From Cymodocea nodosa (Eukaryota; Streptophyta; Magnoliopsida; Alismatales; Cymodoceaceae), in the NCBI GenBank assembly GCA_036874045.1, contig CM072341.1, positions 3,112,501 through 3,176,500 on the forward strand: a stretch of DNA of 64,000 nucleotides. The letters run 5' to 3'. Position 1 is the stretch's first letter. Every line of letters begins with the position of its first letter. Made by a program: the position numbers and the translations under genes. Under the pieces are notes generated by a model. The model ran no database searches and was not told the origin of the DNA. It saw nothing but the letters and a program-made list of their open reading frames with translations. Shown here one piece after another: positions 1 to 10,462 of this stretch.

Positions 1-1149
1 ATTTACAAAACCCTTAGACGAAAATACATTCTCAAAATTACGATTAGAACTTGGTATCTATAGGTTATCTGATATTTAAATGGTCATGCTCATTGTATTT
101 TGGTTTGTTATAAGATAGTTTTAGAATTTAATGTCTTTATTATTAAAAAAACAAAACAAAACAACATATCTATTTTCGAATTACAGTTTTCTAGTAGTTA
201 AGAATTTATGAAATTTTGATTTTTATTGAAGTCAATTTATTTAAGAAAAATTTAGAAAAGATTACTTAAGGAAAAGTTAAATTGATTCAATGTGACTGCC
301 AACTATATTTTTGTTACTTATGTATATCTATTACAGATATTTTAACAGGAAAATACATAGAAAGTATGTACTTTTTATTAAAGGAAAGTTATTAACATTC
401 TGTTAGAAAAATTAAGTCTTGCGGTTGCCTCTAATTGAATTTACTGTCTTGTTTTATTTTTGTTTATTTTTTGTCTATAATTACTTGAGTAATTAAGTCC
501 GTTGGGGGATCTTAAACCCTAGTCACTTAAACCAACTAGTTTGGGATGTGTTGACTGAAAAGTCATTTTGCAAGTAATTCAGATTATATTTAAAATAAAA
601 TAAAAAAATTACCTGTTCTCACTTGTCATTGAGTAACTAGTTATCTTTCCCCTAAGTAAGGGATTGTGATCACGTAAAAAGATGATATTGTGGGAGGTAA
701 TACATAAAATATATATATATGAATATAAAAAAAAGAAGAAGTGGGCAATGTACTCAAGCTTAATTTATCTTTCAAGGTGTTATAACAATCTTGCCATAAT
801 CTGTGCATATAATACTTGTTATTTTTGTTATTATCTACTCTTTACACATAATGAACGATATTTATTGTCCTAAGTTGTGTACTCATTATTGAATTCTTTT
901 AAGTTTCTGCAGGTATATCTCTATGAATTATCTTTTGTAAACTGAACAATATAAAAGCCAGAAAGTCTAAATTGTTAACTCTACTACTTATTTCTGTATT
1001 TCATTCAAATTAAAAAAGAAAACAAAAGGAGAGACTTAAATCTATTTAAGGCTTTGCATCTTCTTTAAGTAAGCTATTTGACCATTTTAAGCCAAATCTA
1101 CTTAGGGCTTGGCAACCCAGATTAAGTACGCCATAGATTCTTTATACTA
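1..1149. other. AT-rich stretch without recognisable gene
   Basis: No ORF with recognisable protein similarity is seen on either strand. The only open stretch of note (682-873) is low-complexity lysine/tyrosine-rich translation of AT-rich DNA. There is no LTR boundary, primer site or tRNA-like sequence I can support. It may be old, decayed repeat. Confidence 0.5.
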
Positions 1150-2090
1150 CATTTATGTAGGGGGAGCAATTTCTCGTATAATAATTCATATCTTTTGAAC
1201 TATTATATGTTTTCATGAAAGAATCTGCATAATTTTAGGAAATACACCTTAATTAAGTATATTTCTAAACTGTCGGTGACTTGTAGGTATTTTAATTCTT
1301 AAGTATTCGAATTTTCTATTATTTCGGTAAGTTATATTACAAGTATCGGATAGTTGTGTTTTAAAACGTTCAATAGACTATTTTATTATTTCCTAAAATA
1401 CACATGTCGAAACCATAATGCATGACTTAAGTGGATTTTCGGTAAGTTATCTGTAACTCTCCAAAATGCGTCTAGGTATCGGAAAGTTAGATTTGTAACT
1501 GTTTGAAACATCTCTTTATTATAAAACTACTTAAGTACACGTGTCGTGATCTGGACGATTGACTTAAGTTATCTCTCGGAAGATTATCTGTAACTCTCTA
1601 AAATGCACCTGAGCATCGGATAGTTAGGTTTATAAGTCTCCAAAACTTTCTGAACACCTTAAGTTCAAATTGTGCATGTGTTGAATTTCACTGCTTTATA
1701 ATGTCTCAGTTGAAACTCGAACAGTTATGTTTAACTCTTCAACTTTTCACACCTATTCCTTCGAGAAACTCGAACAGTTATCATAAGTCTTCGAGTTTTT
1801 TCACTTTTTCACATAGCCTGAAGTTATTTTTTTTATATGAACAATTACGCTAAGTATTTTGCAATTGTTGGTTGTAAAACTTATACAGTTATTGCAAGCA
1901 CTCGAGTTATTTATCGGTAACGGATCTTCTATTTATGATTTCAATGATTGAATCCGTTTATCCATTTATAAACTCGAAGAGTTATGAATGTTTTACTAAT
2001 AACCTTTCGTGTTTCTACCTTGGTAAAACCCTAGCTTCATAATCTTTCCTTCCACTAAGTTCTACAGTGCAAAGCGAAGATTAATCAACA
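1150..2090 (+). repeat. Diverged LTR-like block upstream of ORF X copy 1
   Basis: Starts next to a purine-rich run, TGTAGGGGGAGCA (about 1156), that resembles the polypurine tracts of the window. Bases about 1200-1530 align by eye with the U3 part of the family-A LTR at 20904-21180 (shared landmarks: ATGCATGACTTAAGTGGATT and a CATGTCGAAACCATAATG stretch). Further on it carries repeated CGGATAGTTA, AACTCGAACAGTTA and CACGTGT elements. It runs directly into the ATG of ORF X copy 1, so it could act as that gene's promoter. It does not match the SIRE-like LTR at 17616, so it is not that element's partner LTR. Exact ends are uncertain. Confidence 0.45.
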
Positions 2091-2598
2091 ATGTCACGAC
2101 GTGGAAGAGGATGTGGTAGAATGACCAAAGTGCAAAAAAGAGAGCTGGAACTTCAGAAAATGTAGAATGAAATCAATGACATCTATTCAACGTACACTTT
2201 TTCAAATGAAATACTGCATGAAATAAGAAAAGCTGTTCAAGATGAGTAAAATTTCTATTGGAAATTTATTCGAAATTATGCTGAAACACAGTTTAGACTA
2301 AAACAGACTGAACTTTCTGCATTGCATTTATGGAAAAGAAATTTACAACCTAACCCTGCGGTTGTAAGTTTTGGACATGTACTAGAGACATCAGTACAGT
2401 TTATCACTTATTATGGAAAGAAGTGGGGACCAATGATAAAAAATGCAAACAAGGAATTACAATTCTTGTATTCTCAACATTATTTTCCCCCAACTGTTTT
2501 AGATGATATTAAATAGTATATCGATGAATAGAAAACTACCATTAGCAAAATGGGCCTTTGAAGTGAAGGACAAAGAGTTTATCAACTCAAAATGGTAG

Positions 2599-2603
2599 AG
2601 GTG
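2599..2603. repeat. Target-site duplication AGGTG, left
   Basis: AGGTG directly abuts the left end of element A and is repeated at 15193-15197 directly after its right end. Removing the element and one copy restores the ORF X frame. Confidence 0.93.
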
Positions 2604-4459
2604 TGTTAGGGTTTTCCCAACACTACACTAGAAAAACTTGGATTTGTTACTTCTATTTTTACTTAGTTAATTTATCTTTATGCCTATTCTTTCTTTTAGA
2701 AGTAAGCAAACAACCTTTAATACAATTTAGATATTAATTCCAATTTGTACTTTAACTGCAAGTGCACAGTGTTTATTGTATCAGTGTGCAAGTACAGGTC
2801 AATCCCACAAGGAATTGTTGACGAATTTAAGAAATGTTTGATTGTGAACAATTCAAATTTATATTCAATAAGCACTTCGTTGAGTTACAGTTAACTTAAC
2901 GGACTAAGTTCGTTGAGTTATGGCTAACTCAACAGACTATCCTCGTGGACTTAAGTTAACTCCACGAGCCTGTCTCTTCTTTATAATACTGCTATTTACA
3001 GAGGAATTTGGCCAACCATTGGGCGATTCCACAGATTGTAAATAACATCAATTAAGCTTTTTAATACTAGTTAACATTGGATTTATCATTAAGCAATACT
3101 AACATTCAGATGATTCAAACAGTAACCATTAAAATCTTTAAGTTTTTTTGTATGAACCAATTTCAGTAAACTGTAAAATTAAAACTAACATAAAACAATC
3201 ATAAAATTGATACAGACAATATTAATCACGATACAACACTCAAATACAACATACAAACAAAGATAAATTGTTTTTGGTATTTTTGTTTTGATGTGAACAT
3301 GGAAATAGGTGAAAGGTGAAATGTAAATTAATCTCACTTGATAGTAAATACTTCCGACACTACTTGCAACGCGATTACACCACTGAAAATTAAACCACTT
3401 ACAATTCTGTCTCCTCTCCCTACAGAATCGCGAGTCCAGAATTGCAAGATGATCTCCTCTTCAGCATATAGGCATCAACCCGAAGCCAAGGCTAAAAGCT
3501 TTACGATCTCCTGAAATATGAGTCAACGCTTGGTGAAAATGTCTTCCCTTCCCGCGACGCGATCACTCCTCACAGTGGTTGTCAAGCATTGTGTTTGGCT
3601 CGGAATCGACCCGACATCAAACAAGTATCCTCACAGACCTCCGATGATTGGTTATTATGGTGGTGATAACGATGGTTGGTGTGATACTTCAGAGAATCGC
3701 TGATACTGTTTACAGAAAGCTCGGTGCTCCTCCTTTGTATACATTGGCTGTCCATCGATCACACACACTTCTTTTTTTCTTCTTTTCTTTTATATTTCTT
3801 CAGTAGTAACTGCTTCTGCTTGAATGGTCGGTTGGATTTCCTTCCTTCAGATCAACGGCGATGATTTCTTTCTCCCTGTGCAATTGAATTCCTACGTGAT
3901 ACGTGCAAACGTGGTTTTTCCTTCCAACTATCTGTTCCTGCAACCGCTACAGTGGCATTTTAGAAAATATATAGTCTGTGGAGTTATAGATAACTCAACG
4001 GACTTTCTTCGTTGATTTAACTATAAAACACATGCAAAAAATAACAACTTAAGTTTATAACGCTAACCTAACACGTTGCCTTAGTGTTCAATATAACAAC
4101 TCAGCGCGTACAGTTATGCTAACTTAACGAGTTATAACTTAAGTAAATCTACTAGATCTCAACACGTGTACATCTGGAAATAAAATATTCTCTCTAAACA
4201 TAATTGTTTGGCAATTTAAACATAACTATCCGAAATATCAGAAAATTCAGATACTTAAGAATTTCACAGCCTGCAACTTACCGACAATTCATAAATGTAC
4301 TAAATTAACATTAATTTCCCAAAATTAAGCAAATTCTTCAATTAAAGCATATGATAGTGCAATTATAACATAATGGATTAATTCTCATATGATAAGCTAA
4401 ATATTATGCAATTAACCATCATTTAACCGTTAATAATATGCACTTTTTCATTCTAAACA
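2604..4459 (-). repeat. Element A 3' LTR
   Basis: 1856 bp; on the minus strand it starts TGTTTAGAATG and ends CCCTAACA. It aligns along its whole length with 13323-15192. The polypurine tract abuts its minus-strand start. Contains a TATA-like element on the minus strand near 3790 and several TAACTCAACG-type hairpins (2878-2970). Confidence 0.92.
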
Positions 4460-4473
4460 CTTCCCCCATACCT
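4460..4473 (-). promoter_or_regulatory. Polypurine tract of element A
   Basis: On the minus strand AGGTATGGGGGAAG lies immediately before the 3' LTR start TGTTTAG. The same sequence precedes the LTRs at 20795 (plus) and 40486 (minus), which supports its role as second-strand primer. Confidence 0.85.
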
Positions 4474-6253
4474 AAATTTTGCTAGTCCCTTAGCAAACTA
4501 AGATCTAATTAATTGGTCTTTCAAAAAGTGCTAGAATTAATTCTTCCCCTTTTGTTTTTTTTTTCTTCTGTTCAGCATAAACATATATTCTATATGTTTC
4601 AGTAATTAACCTGCAAAGATATTTAGAATATATGTAAATTATATACAAAGTATATCATCTTCATATAGGTGTTAATTATATTATCGTTTGTTCTTCTTTT
4701 CATCATCTGTAATCCTGAATTTTTCAATAAGTTTTCTAGAAGAAATTTCAACAACATACGAATCAAAGTACAATCCAATTCAGTATGATTAAGACAAGTA
4801 GAATAAAGAATTGTATTTCATTAAACAACTTCAAAAGTCAATTCCAGATTCATATTTCAGCAATTCTAGATAACAGAAAATATACTTGATTCATAAGATA
4901 TCTGTATTTCACAAAACACTTGTATCTTTTCAGAATAGTATATGTTTTTTTTTTTTTTTTTTTTTTTTGTACTTTAAAAGTTAATTTGACAAGCTTGAAT
5001 CATACAAGAGCCTTCTAATGTACCCATGTAACGAGCTTTCAATTAACAATCCCAGATCTAATCAGGATCTTAGGTTGCCAGATTTTCAGAGTCCTTTTTC
5101 AGGTCAACAATCCTTACATACCTATTTGCTCCAGTACAAAAGGCTCGTGATCAAACAAGTCAATAAACTCTCAAAGTTTTTGTTTTCTAAAAATAAATGC
5201 ACACACAAAACAAAGCATTAATCACATACTGTATATGCACGTATTTCATTAATACAGATGTAGTAAAACACCAATCTCATATAATCCTGCTTCTATCATT
5301 TACTAAAAATATGAATCCATAACAATAAGCTCATACTTTATCTGTAGTTTAATAAGATCTACACATAAATCATTATACAAGTTCAATCATTTAAAGTAAA
5401 TGTATCTTTCATCATATGTGTTTTATTTAATCTAGAATTCACATCTCAGCTCCTTTAGGACTTCAGATAATTTTCTGATTAAGCATTAAATATTCTGATT
5501 TCATTTTAAAATCATGAAACTATTAAACTCATGAAATTCAGAAAAATCATAAGATACTATATCTAGATTTACATAAATAATAAATTCTATAGTATCTTCT
5601 ATAGCATTCTAAATATAACATTCAAGCAATTTATAAAATTTTTATAGTCTCAATTATTGGATAGTTACAGCAAGTTCATAAAAATTTTCAATTTCCTCGA
5701 AACTTTGCAGTACCATTTTAATTCCTTTAATTAACAAACTTACCATTTTAATTCCTTTAATTAACAAACTTACATGGATGTTACTTTAATTACCTCTCCC
5801 CCATACCTACATTTTGCATTGTCCTAAATGTAAAAGATTTGACAATAAGTATAGTAATTGTAGCAGGCATAAATAAAGTTTTGTTTGATTTAAAATTCAA
5901 GATAAGTAATTGGTTACATACCTTGTTCCATTTGTATTTCTTTCTGTATATTCCGAATTTTGATTCTGAAAAACTTTTCATTCCCAGATAAATACAGAAT
6001 ATAAAACAAAATAACATTTCACAAATATTAATAAATCAGTGTCTTGTGTGGAACCCAGGCTCCTATGCCTTTGGTGGCTCACAAGCAAGCCAGTTGGTTT
6101 CCTAGAACAGATACCAACAAACTGGATTGATATTTTGTTTTGTTTGTTTGTTTTTTTTTTTTATAAAATGAACATTAAAACTTCAAAATTTTGTTTTTAA
6201 AAAAAAAAAAAAAAAAATGCAGAATACACACGTTAAACACACAAAATCACAAC
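4474..6253 (-). other. Element A 3' non-coding region between F-box gene and polypurine tract
   Basis: AT-rich, with homopolymer runs (T at about 4948-4968, A at about 6200-6216) and no supported ORF. Homologous to 40501-42256, 55521-56591 and, in opposite orientation, 19057-20780. It contains the most conserved non-coding block of the family (6041-6141; a 32-bp core at 6059-6090 is identical in all four copies). Confidence 0.7.
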
Positions 6254-7393
6254 TTAAGAACATGATTGAAAAGTAGAAACAAATGGAATAAATGTATCAG
6301 TCCAAGCAAACTTTTTAGGCATAGTTCTTCTTGCTATTAATTCTGTTTTAATGTAGTTCTTGTTCCTTTTTAATTTGTAAACATACAATATATTATAAAT
6401 TCCAAATACGAGTGTATTACCATTAATGATATATAATGCAGAAAGGGATCCTTTTTGGTTCCTAGGTAATGTAGCAGTTTCTATTTCTACATCTATTTCA
6501 ATATACTCCTCTTCCCACTTCCATTCATTCATGTCTTCCATAATCTATATTTGAAATTTCATCAGTTCATCCCACCATCTTATCAGACATAAAGTAGGAT
6601 CATCTTCTTCATTATACCACATTCCTATTTGAATTTCATTAAATTCTGCATATGGTGGTTTAGCTATTTCACTCGGTACAAGTAAAATTTCTATATAATC
6701 ATCATAACTGTCTATGCTCATTATGTATAAATCAGATCTATATGCCATTGATATCTCCGTGACTAAATAGATATAACCATCAAGTATGACATGTGTTTGG
6801 TTAATTAATGATTTCTGTCCTAGATATATTATAATGTTTTCATTCCAATATCTGTTCAGAAAATTATACACACTTAAGCGTAAATCTTCACCACAATTTC
6901 CTGTAGGTCTCCAATAATATAATTTTTCAGGAATTGCAGAATTTTTATCAGAAAATATTAAAGCTGACCCACAATTTTCAGTTGGTGCTTTAAATATATT
7001 AGGTCTTCCTATATTACATTCTTCTCCTGTTATAGGATTTCTTATCAAAATATCAGGTAATGATAAACTTGTATACCTTGGTCTCGTCTTGTATATGATT
7101 AATCATTCATCTATCCCCATAATATAACTCATTCCTTCTAATGCATTGGGTGGAATTCTAGTAGTTTCTTCCATAGCAAGATATTCATGGGTATTTGAAC
7201 TACGATTAAATGACCTCCATATGAATCCATCTCTAATCTTAGTCATTTTTGTAGCTTGTAGTCCCTGAAAATATTTTTCTTCAATACAGTCTTTAATTTC
7301 CTTTGATACACAACAAAGCCTGCACAGATCTTTAGCTGACAAGTTACTTAGTATTTCCCTTAGTGCATCCAACAGTAATTGCATTAATTCCAT
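6254..7393 (-). pseudogene. F-box protein gene carried by element A
   Basis: A single frame of 380 codons broken by two nonsense codons: TGA at codon 97 (GGA in copy D) and TAG near 6542 (TGG in copy D). Residues 1-45 form an F-box (LPLD.LREVLS.L.AKDL.RLCCVSKE in the better copy D; here LLLDALREILSNLSAKDL), the part that in known F-box proteins binds Skp1 of an SCF ubiquitin ligase. The rest resembles an F-box-associated (FBA/kelch-like) C-terminal domain, with an RNPITGE motif near residues 118-124 and FAWTDTFIPF near the end. It lies about 190 bp after gag on the same strand and inside the LTRs, in the position an env-like ORF has in Athila. No zinc-finger or catalytic residues are seen. 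Substrate unknown; the copy is dead as written. Confidence 0.85.
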
Positions 7394-7581
7394 TTGTCGA
7401 TTCTGTAAAATAAAAACAAAAATTTAGCAGAGACAAAAATTAACATAACCAATGCACACCCTTGTGGAGTTAAGACATAACTCAACGGACTAAGTTTGTT
7501 GAGTTAAAAATTAACTCTACGATACTATTAACTTAAAATAAAACATATATACATACAGATAGTTGCTTCAGATATGATGCT

Positions 7582-8925
7582 TCATTCAGTTGCCCTCTCA
7601 GAAGAGGTATCAATTTCATTAACCGTTCTATTGACAGGATTAGGTATAGCTTGTATTGGCAATCCTCCAGTAGGTTTAACTTCCATTGGCTCCTTCTGTC
7701 TAAGTGATATATTTCTATTCTGATTTTGATTTGCAGCATTTCCAAATATAAATTCTAGACGTTTGTTTACTTGTTGGATTATCTTTTCTAATTTCTCTAT
7801 TCTAGCTCCTTGTTCAATTAATACTTCATAACTTATGTTCTTCTCATTTATATTTTCTCCTCCCTGGAAATTGTTGTTTCTCCAAGATAAATTCGGGTGA
7901 TTTCTCCAATTAGGATTATAAGAATTTCCCCAGTTATCTCTCTGGTTTCTAGCATAAATAATATCTAAGTCATTTATGTTTGGATTCTTTTCTGCTAGCT
8001 TTTGATTTAATGATAACTCTTCTATTTTCTTTGTTAATTCATTTAATTTCACCTCAAGCATAGTATTGGAATCTATTTCATGCATTCCTCTTGGCAATAA
8101 TCTTTTATCTGCAATAGCTTCAGCCGAATTTTCCCACTGTGTAGTTCTTTTTGCAAAATTTTCTAAATATGCCCATGCTTCTTCACTACATAATTTTAAA
8201 AATCCATTTTGACAAGTAGATTCTAATAAAGATTTCGTTGAAACATCTATGCCTTCATAAATTATGCCTATTAATTGTGCTTTACTCATTGCATGATGTG
8301 GACATTGAGTTAGTAAATCTTTAAATTTTTCAAAATATTTCTAGAATGATTCACCCTATTTTTGGCTACACATTAATATTTCTTTCTTCTTTTTAATCGT
8401 TTGATGTGTTGGATAGTATTTTTCCAGAAAAATATAGCAAAATTCAGTCCATGTAGAAATTGAATCGGGCGACAGAGTATATAACCATCTCTTAGGTGTA
8501 TCTTTTAAAGCAAAAGGGATATATCTAAGTTTAATAGCATCTATACTCATGTTCGGCATTCTCATCATTTGACGAACTTCGTTAAATTCTCTAAGGAAAT
8601 AATAGGCATCCTCTCTTTCTAATCCATGAAAATGTGGCAATTGACTAATATAATTAGATTTCAGTTCAAACCTATCTCCCTCAAAATTTGGCAATCGAAT
8701 ACATGAAGGTTCATCAATTAATTCAGGATACATAATCTCTCCAAATGGTTTTTCTACTGGAGCAGCCATCTCTACGTTCTCTTTTAAAGAAATGTTAGCT
8801 ACACCCCAAAGAATTTCGTTAAAGTTCAGTTCAGAAAATTTTTCAGTACTCCTTTGCAATGAAAATTCTTAGGTAGGTGTTCTTACTAATCGTTTAGTAC
8901 TTAGAGAACGAGTCCATGTGCTCAT
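7582..8925 (-). pseudogene. Element A gag, located downstream of pol
   Basis: One frame of 448 codons from the MSTWT start to TGA, with a TAA after RTPT and two stops near 8300-8355 (at Q-type positions: MCSQK, stop, GESF). The order of motifs is that of Athila-type gag: a retrotransposon gag domain (FLREFNEV, LRYIPFALKD, W.EFCYIFLEKYYP; roughly residues 85-190), then FKDLLTQCPHH, then AYLENFAKRTTQW, then YNPNWRNHPNLSW. It ends at a GGLPIQAIPNP stretch, where Athila gag normally continues into the ITLRSG linker and protease. That linker is found elsewhere, behind the primer site in element C. Capsid-forming role is inferred from the family. Confidence 0.85.
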
Positions 8926-8973
8926 AAATAAATAATAGAAGATTAATTACATATTAATCTGAAGCTTTCCATT

Positions 8974-9198
8974 CTATAAATATTTGTTGTCGGATGAAGT
9001 TGAATCAGTTGCTTCTCCTTCAAGTTCCTCCAACGCTTTCTCCTTTCTTTTAAAAGTGCTGGTAACTCGTAAATAACATTCTGTTTCATATATATACTGC
9101 GCATCCATAAAGTGAATAAATCTCGTTGCAAGAACGTGTCTTGCAACGTGCATCGTGGTTCCTATTTTTATGGGTACGTGTACCACTACTAATTTCAA
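8974..9198 (-). CDS. Small ORF upstream of and in frame with gag
   Basis: 74 codons, same frame as the gag ORF that starts 50 bp further on. A closely similar ORF precedes gag in element D (45201-44950). Starts MKLVVVHVPIKIG and is followed by a charged stretch (FKRKEKALEELEGEA). No family recognised. It could be the true N-terminus of gag separated by a stop or a short intron, or simply a conserved leader. Confidence 0.4.
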   Translation of the reverse strand: MKLVVVHVPIKIGTTMHVARHVLATRFIHFMDAQYIYETECYLRVTSTFKRKEKALEELEGEATDSTSSDNKYL

Positions 9199-9909
9199 AT
9201 TTTGGTAACCGCTAAACCGACGAAGTTTCGTTTGTGGTTAAAAGAATAACCGTTCTACTTAATCCACGAACTAACCTCGTTGAGTTACAGATTACTCAAC
9301 AGAACACAGTCAGTTACTGTTGCTAACTCCACGGACTAACTTCGTTGAGTTACAGATAACTCAACGGAGTGACCTTATATTATATTACTGACCTCGTGGA
9401 GTTACGGTTAACTCAACAAACTTACTTCGTTGAGTTAACACTTGGCAACATCTAAGTTTCACTCTCGTAAGTTTTCTATTCTGTTTTTTTTTCTGTCATT
9501 CTGCTAACTGTAATAAAGTTAAATCTATGTCATTAATGCCTCATTTTGATTAAAATATATTTAAATCTGAACATTATATAAAGATTTAACTTGCAGGTCA
9601 TTTTAGTTTATGCAGAATTTACATTTTACCTTATAACATGCAGAAATTTTTAAGTAGTTATCCTGTTATTCAGCAAATTGCAAATCTGTTACATATTCAT
9701 AAAGCTCACAAATTACATAATATTCAATAAATTCCATTCATTTCACATCCAAATACGTATGAAAATTGTATCTGAAAAATTATATTCATTAATATAAATC
9801 AATTACATTACAAGTACATCATACAATTTCATACAATTTTACACAAGTAGACGACCAATACAATTTAATCTTTATGCCTAAATTCATCTACTTCCTTCTA
9901 TAGTTTTTC
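9199..9909 (-). other. Spacer with hairpin motifs and the last codons of ORF X
   Basis: 9270-9440 carries three TAACTCAACG/CGTTGAGTTA inverted-repeat pairs, homologous to 45280-45440 of element D. About 9845-9909 matches the last 45-60 bases of ORF X in element D (45862-45915) and then jumps to sequence that in D lies upstream of ORF X (48216). This marks an ORF X deletion in element A. Confidence 0.7.
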
Positions 9910-10462
9910 TAATTTTAGGTCTTAGCTATAGTACTCCGTTGAGTTACAGTTAACTCAACGTAATAAGCTCGTTGACCAACTCAAGACTCAACGTTGTGAG
10001 CTCGTTGAGTTAAGCGTAACTCAACAGACTCTCCGTACAAGCAATTATAATAATAAAAATATTACAGAGAATAGTTTTTCTATTTTTTACAGGTTTAACC
10101 GATACTATGCTTCGGTCAGACCTAAATATTTTTTATTATTTATTTATTTTTCTTTTGGTTGAATCGATACTATGTTTCGGTAAAACTAATATTTTTTTCT
10201 GAAAATTAATATACAATTTTTTTTCCGATTTAACCAATAGTATACTTCGGTCATACCTAATTTATTTTTTTTTCTTTCAGTTGAACCGATACTATGTTTC
10301 GGTCAAACCACTATTTTTTTTGAAAATTAATATACAATTTTTTTAATGTTCCGGTCATATCGATGGATCTAGTCGGTTGAACCGCAACTATTTTTATGTT
10401 TTATATATATTTTTAATGTTTTTTTTTTATATATATATATAAACATAAAAACTGATTTCTTA
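9910..10462 (-). repeat. Hairpin array downstream of integrase
   Basis: Bases 10090-10310 contain four degenerate copies of a hairpin with arms ACCGA and TCGGT around ACTATG-type loops (AACCGATACTATGTTTCGGT), spaced about 60-75 bp and separated by T-rich runs. Two or more copies occur at the same place in element D (48397-48480) and related arms in element C (31070-31130). 9935-10030 holds two TAACTCAACG hairpins. Function unknown; transcript structure or a terminator-like role is possible. Confidence 0.65.

Noticed and set aside
682-873. 63-codon ORF near the left end
   Set aside because: Low-complexity Lys/Tyr-rich frame in AT-rich DNA, no similarity or context.
5018-5221. ORF in the 3' non-coding region, also open at 20221-19931
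   Set aside because: Antisense to the element, not open in copies D and E over the same extent, no recognisable domain.
6041-6141. A tRNA gene or intact SINE
   Set aside because: No cloverleaf or proper A box could be drawn; only a weak B-box-like match, so kept as a conserved block only.
6254-7393. F-box gene as an ordinary host gene
   Set aside because: Flanks on both sides are the same retroelement sequence in three copies, and the outer LTRs and target duplication enclose it.
6254-9198. Gag plus F-box gene as a separate element nested in element A
   Set aside because: No LTR, primer site, polypurine tract or target duplication bounds this part, and the same linkage recurs in D and E.
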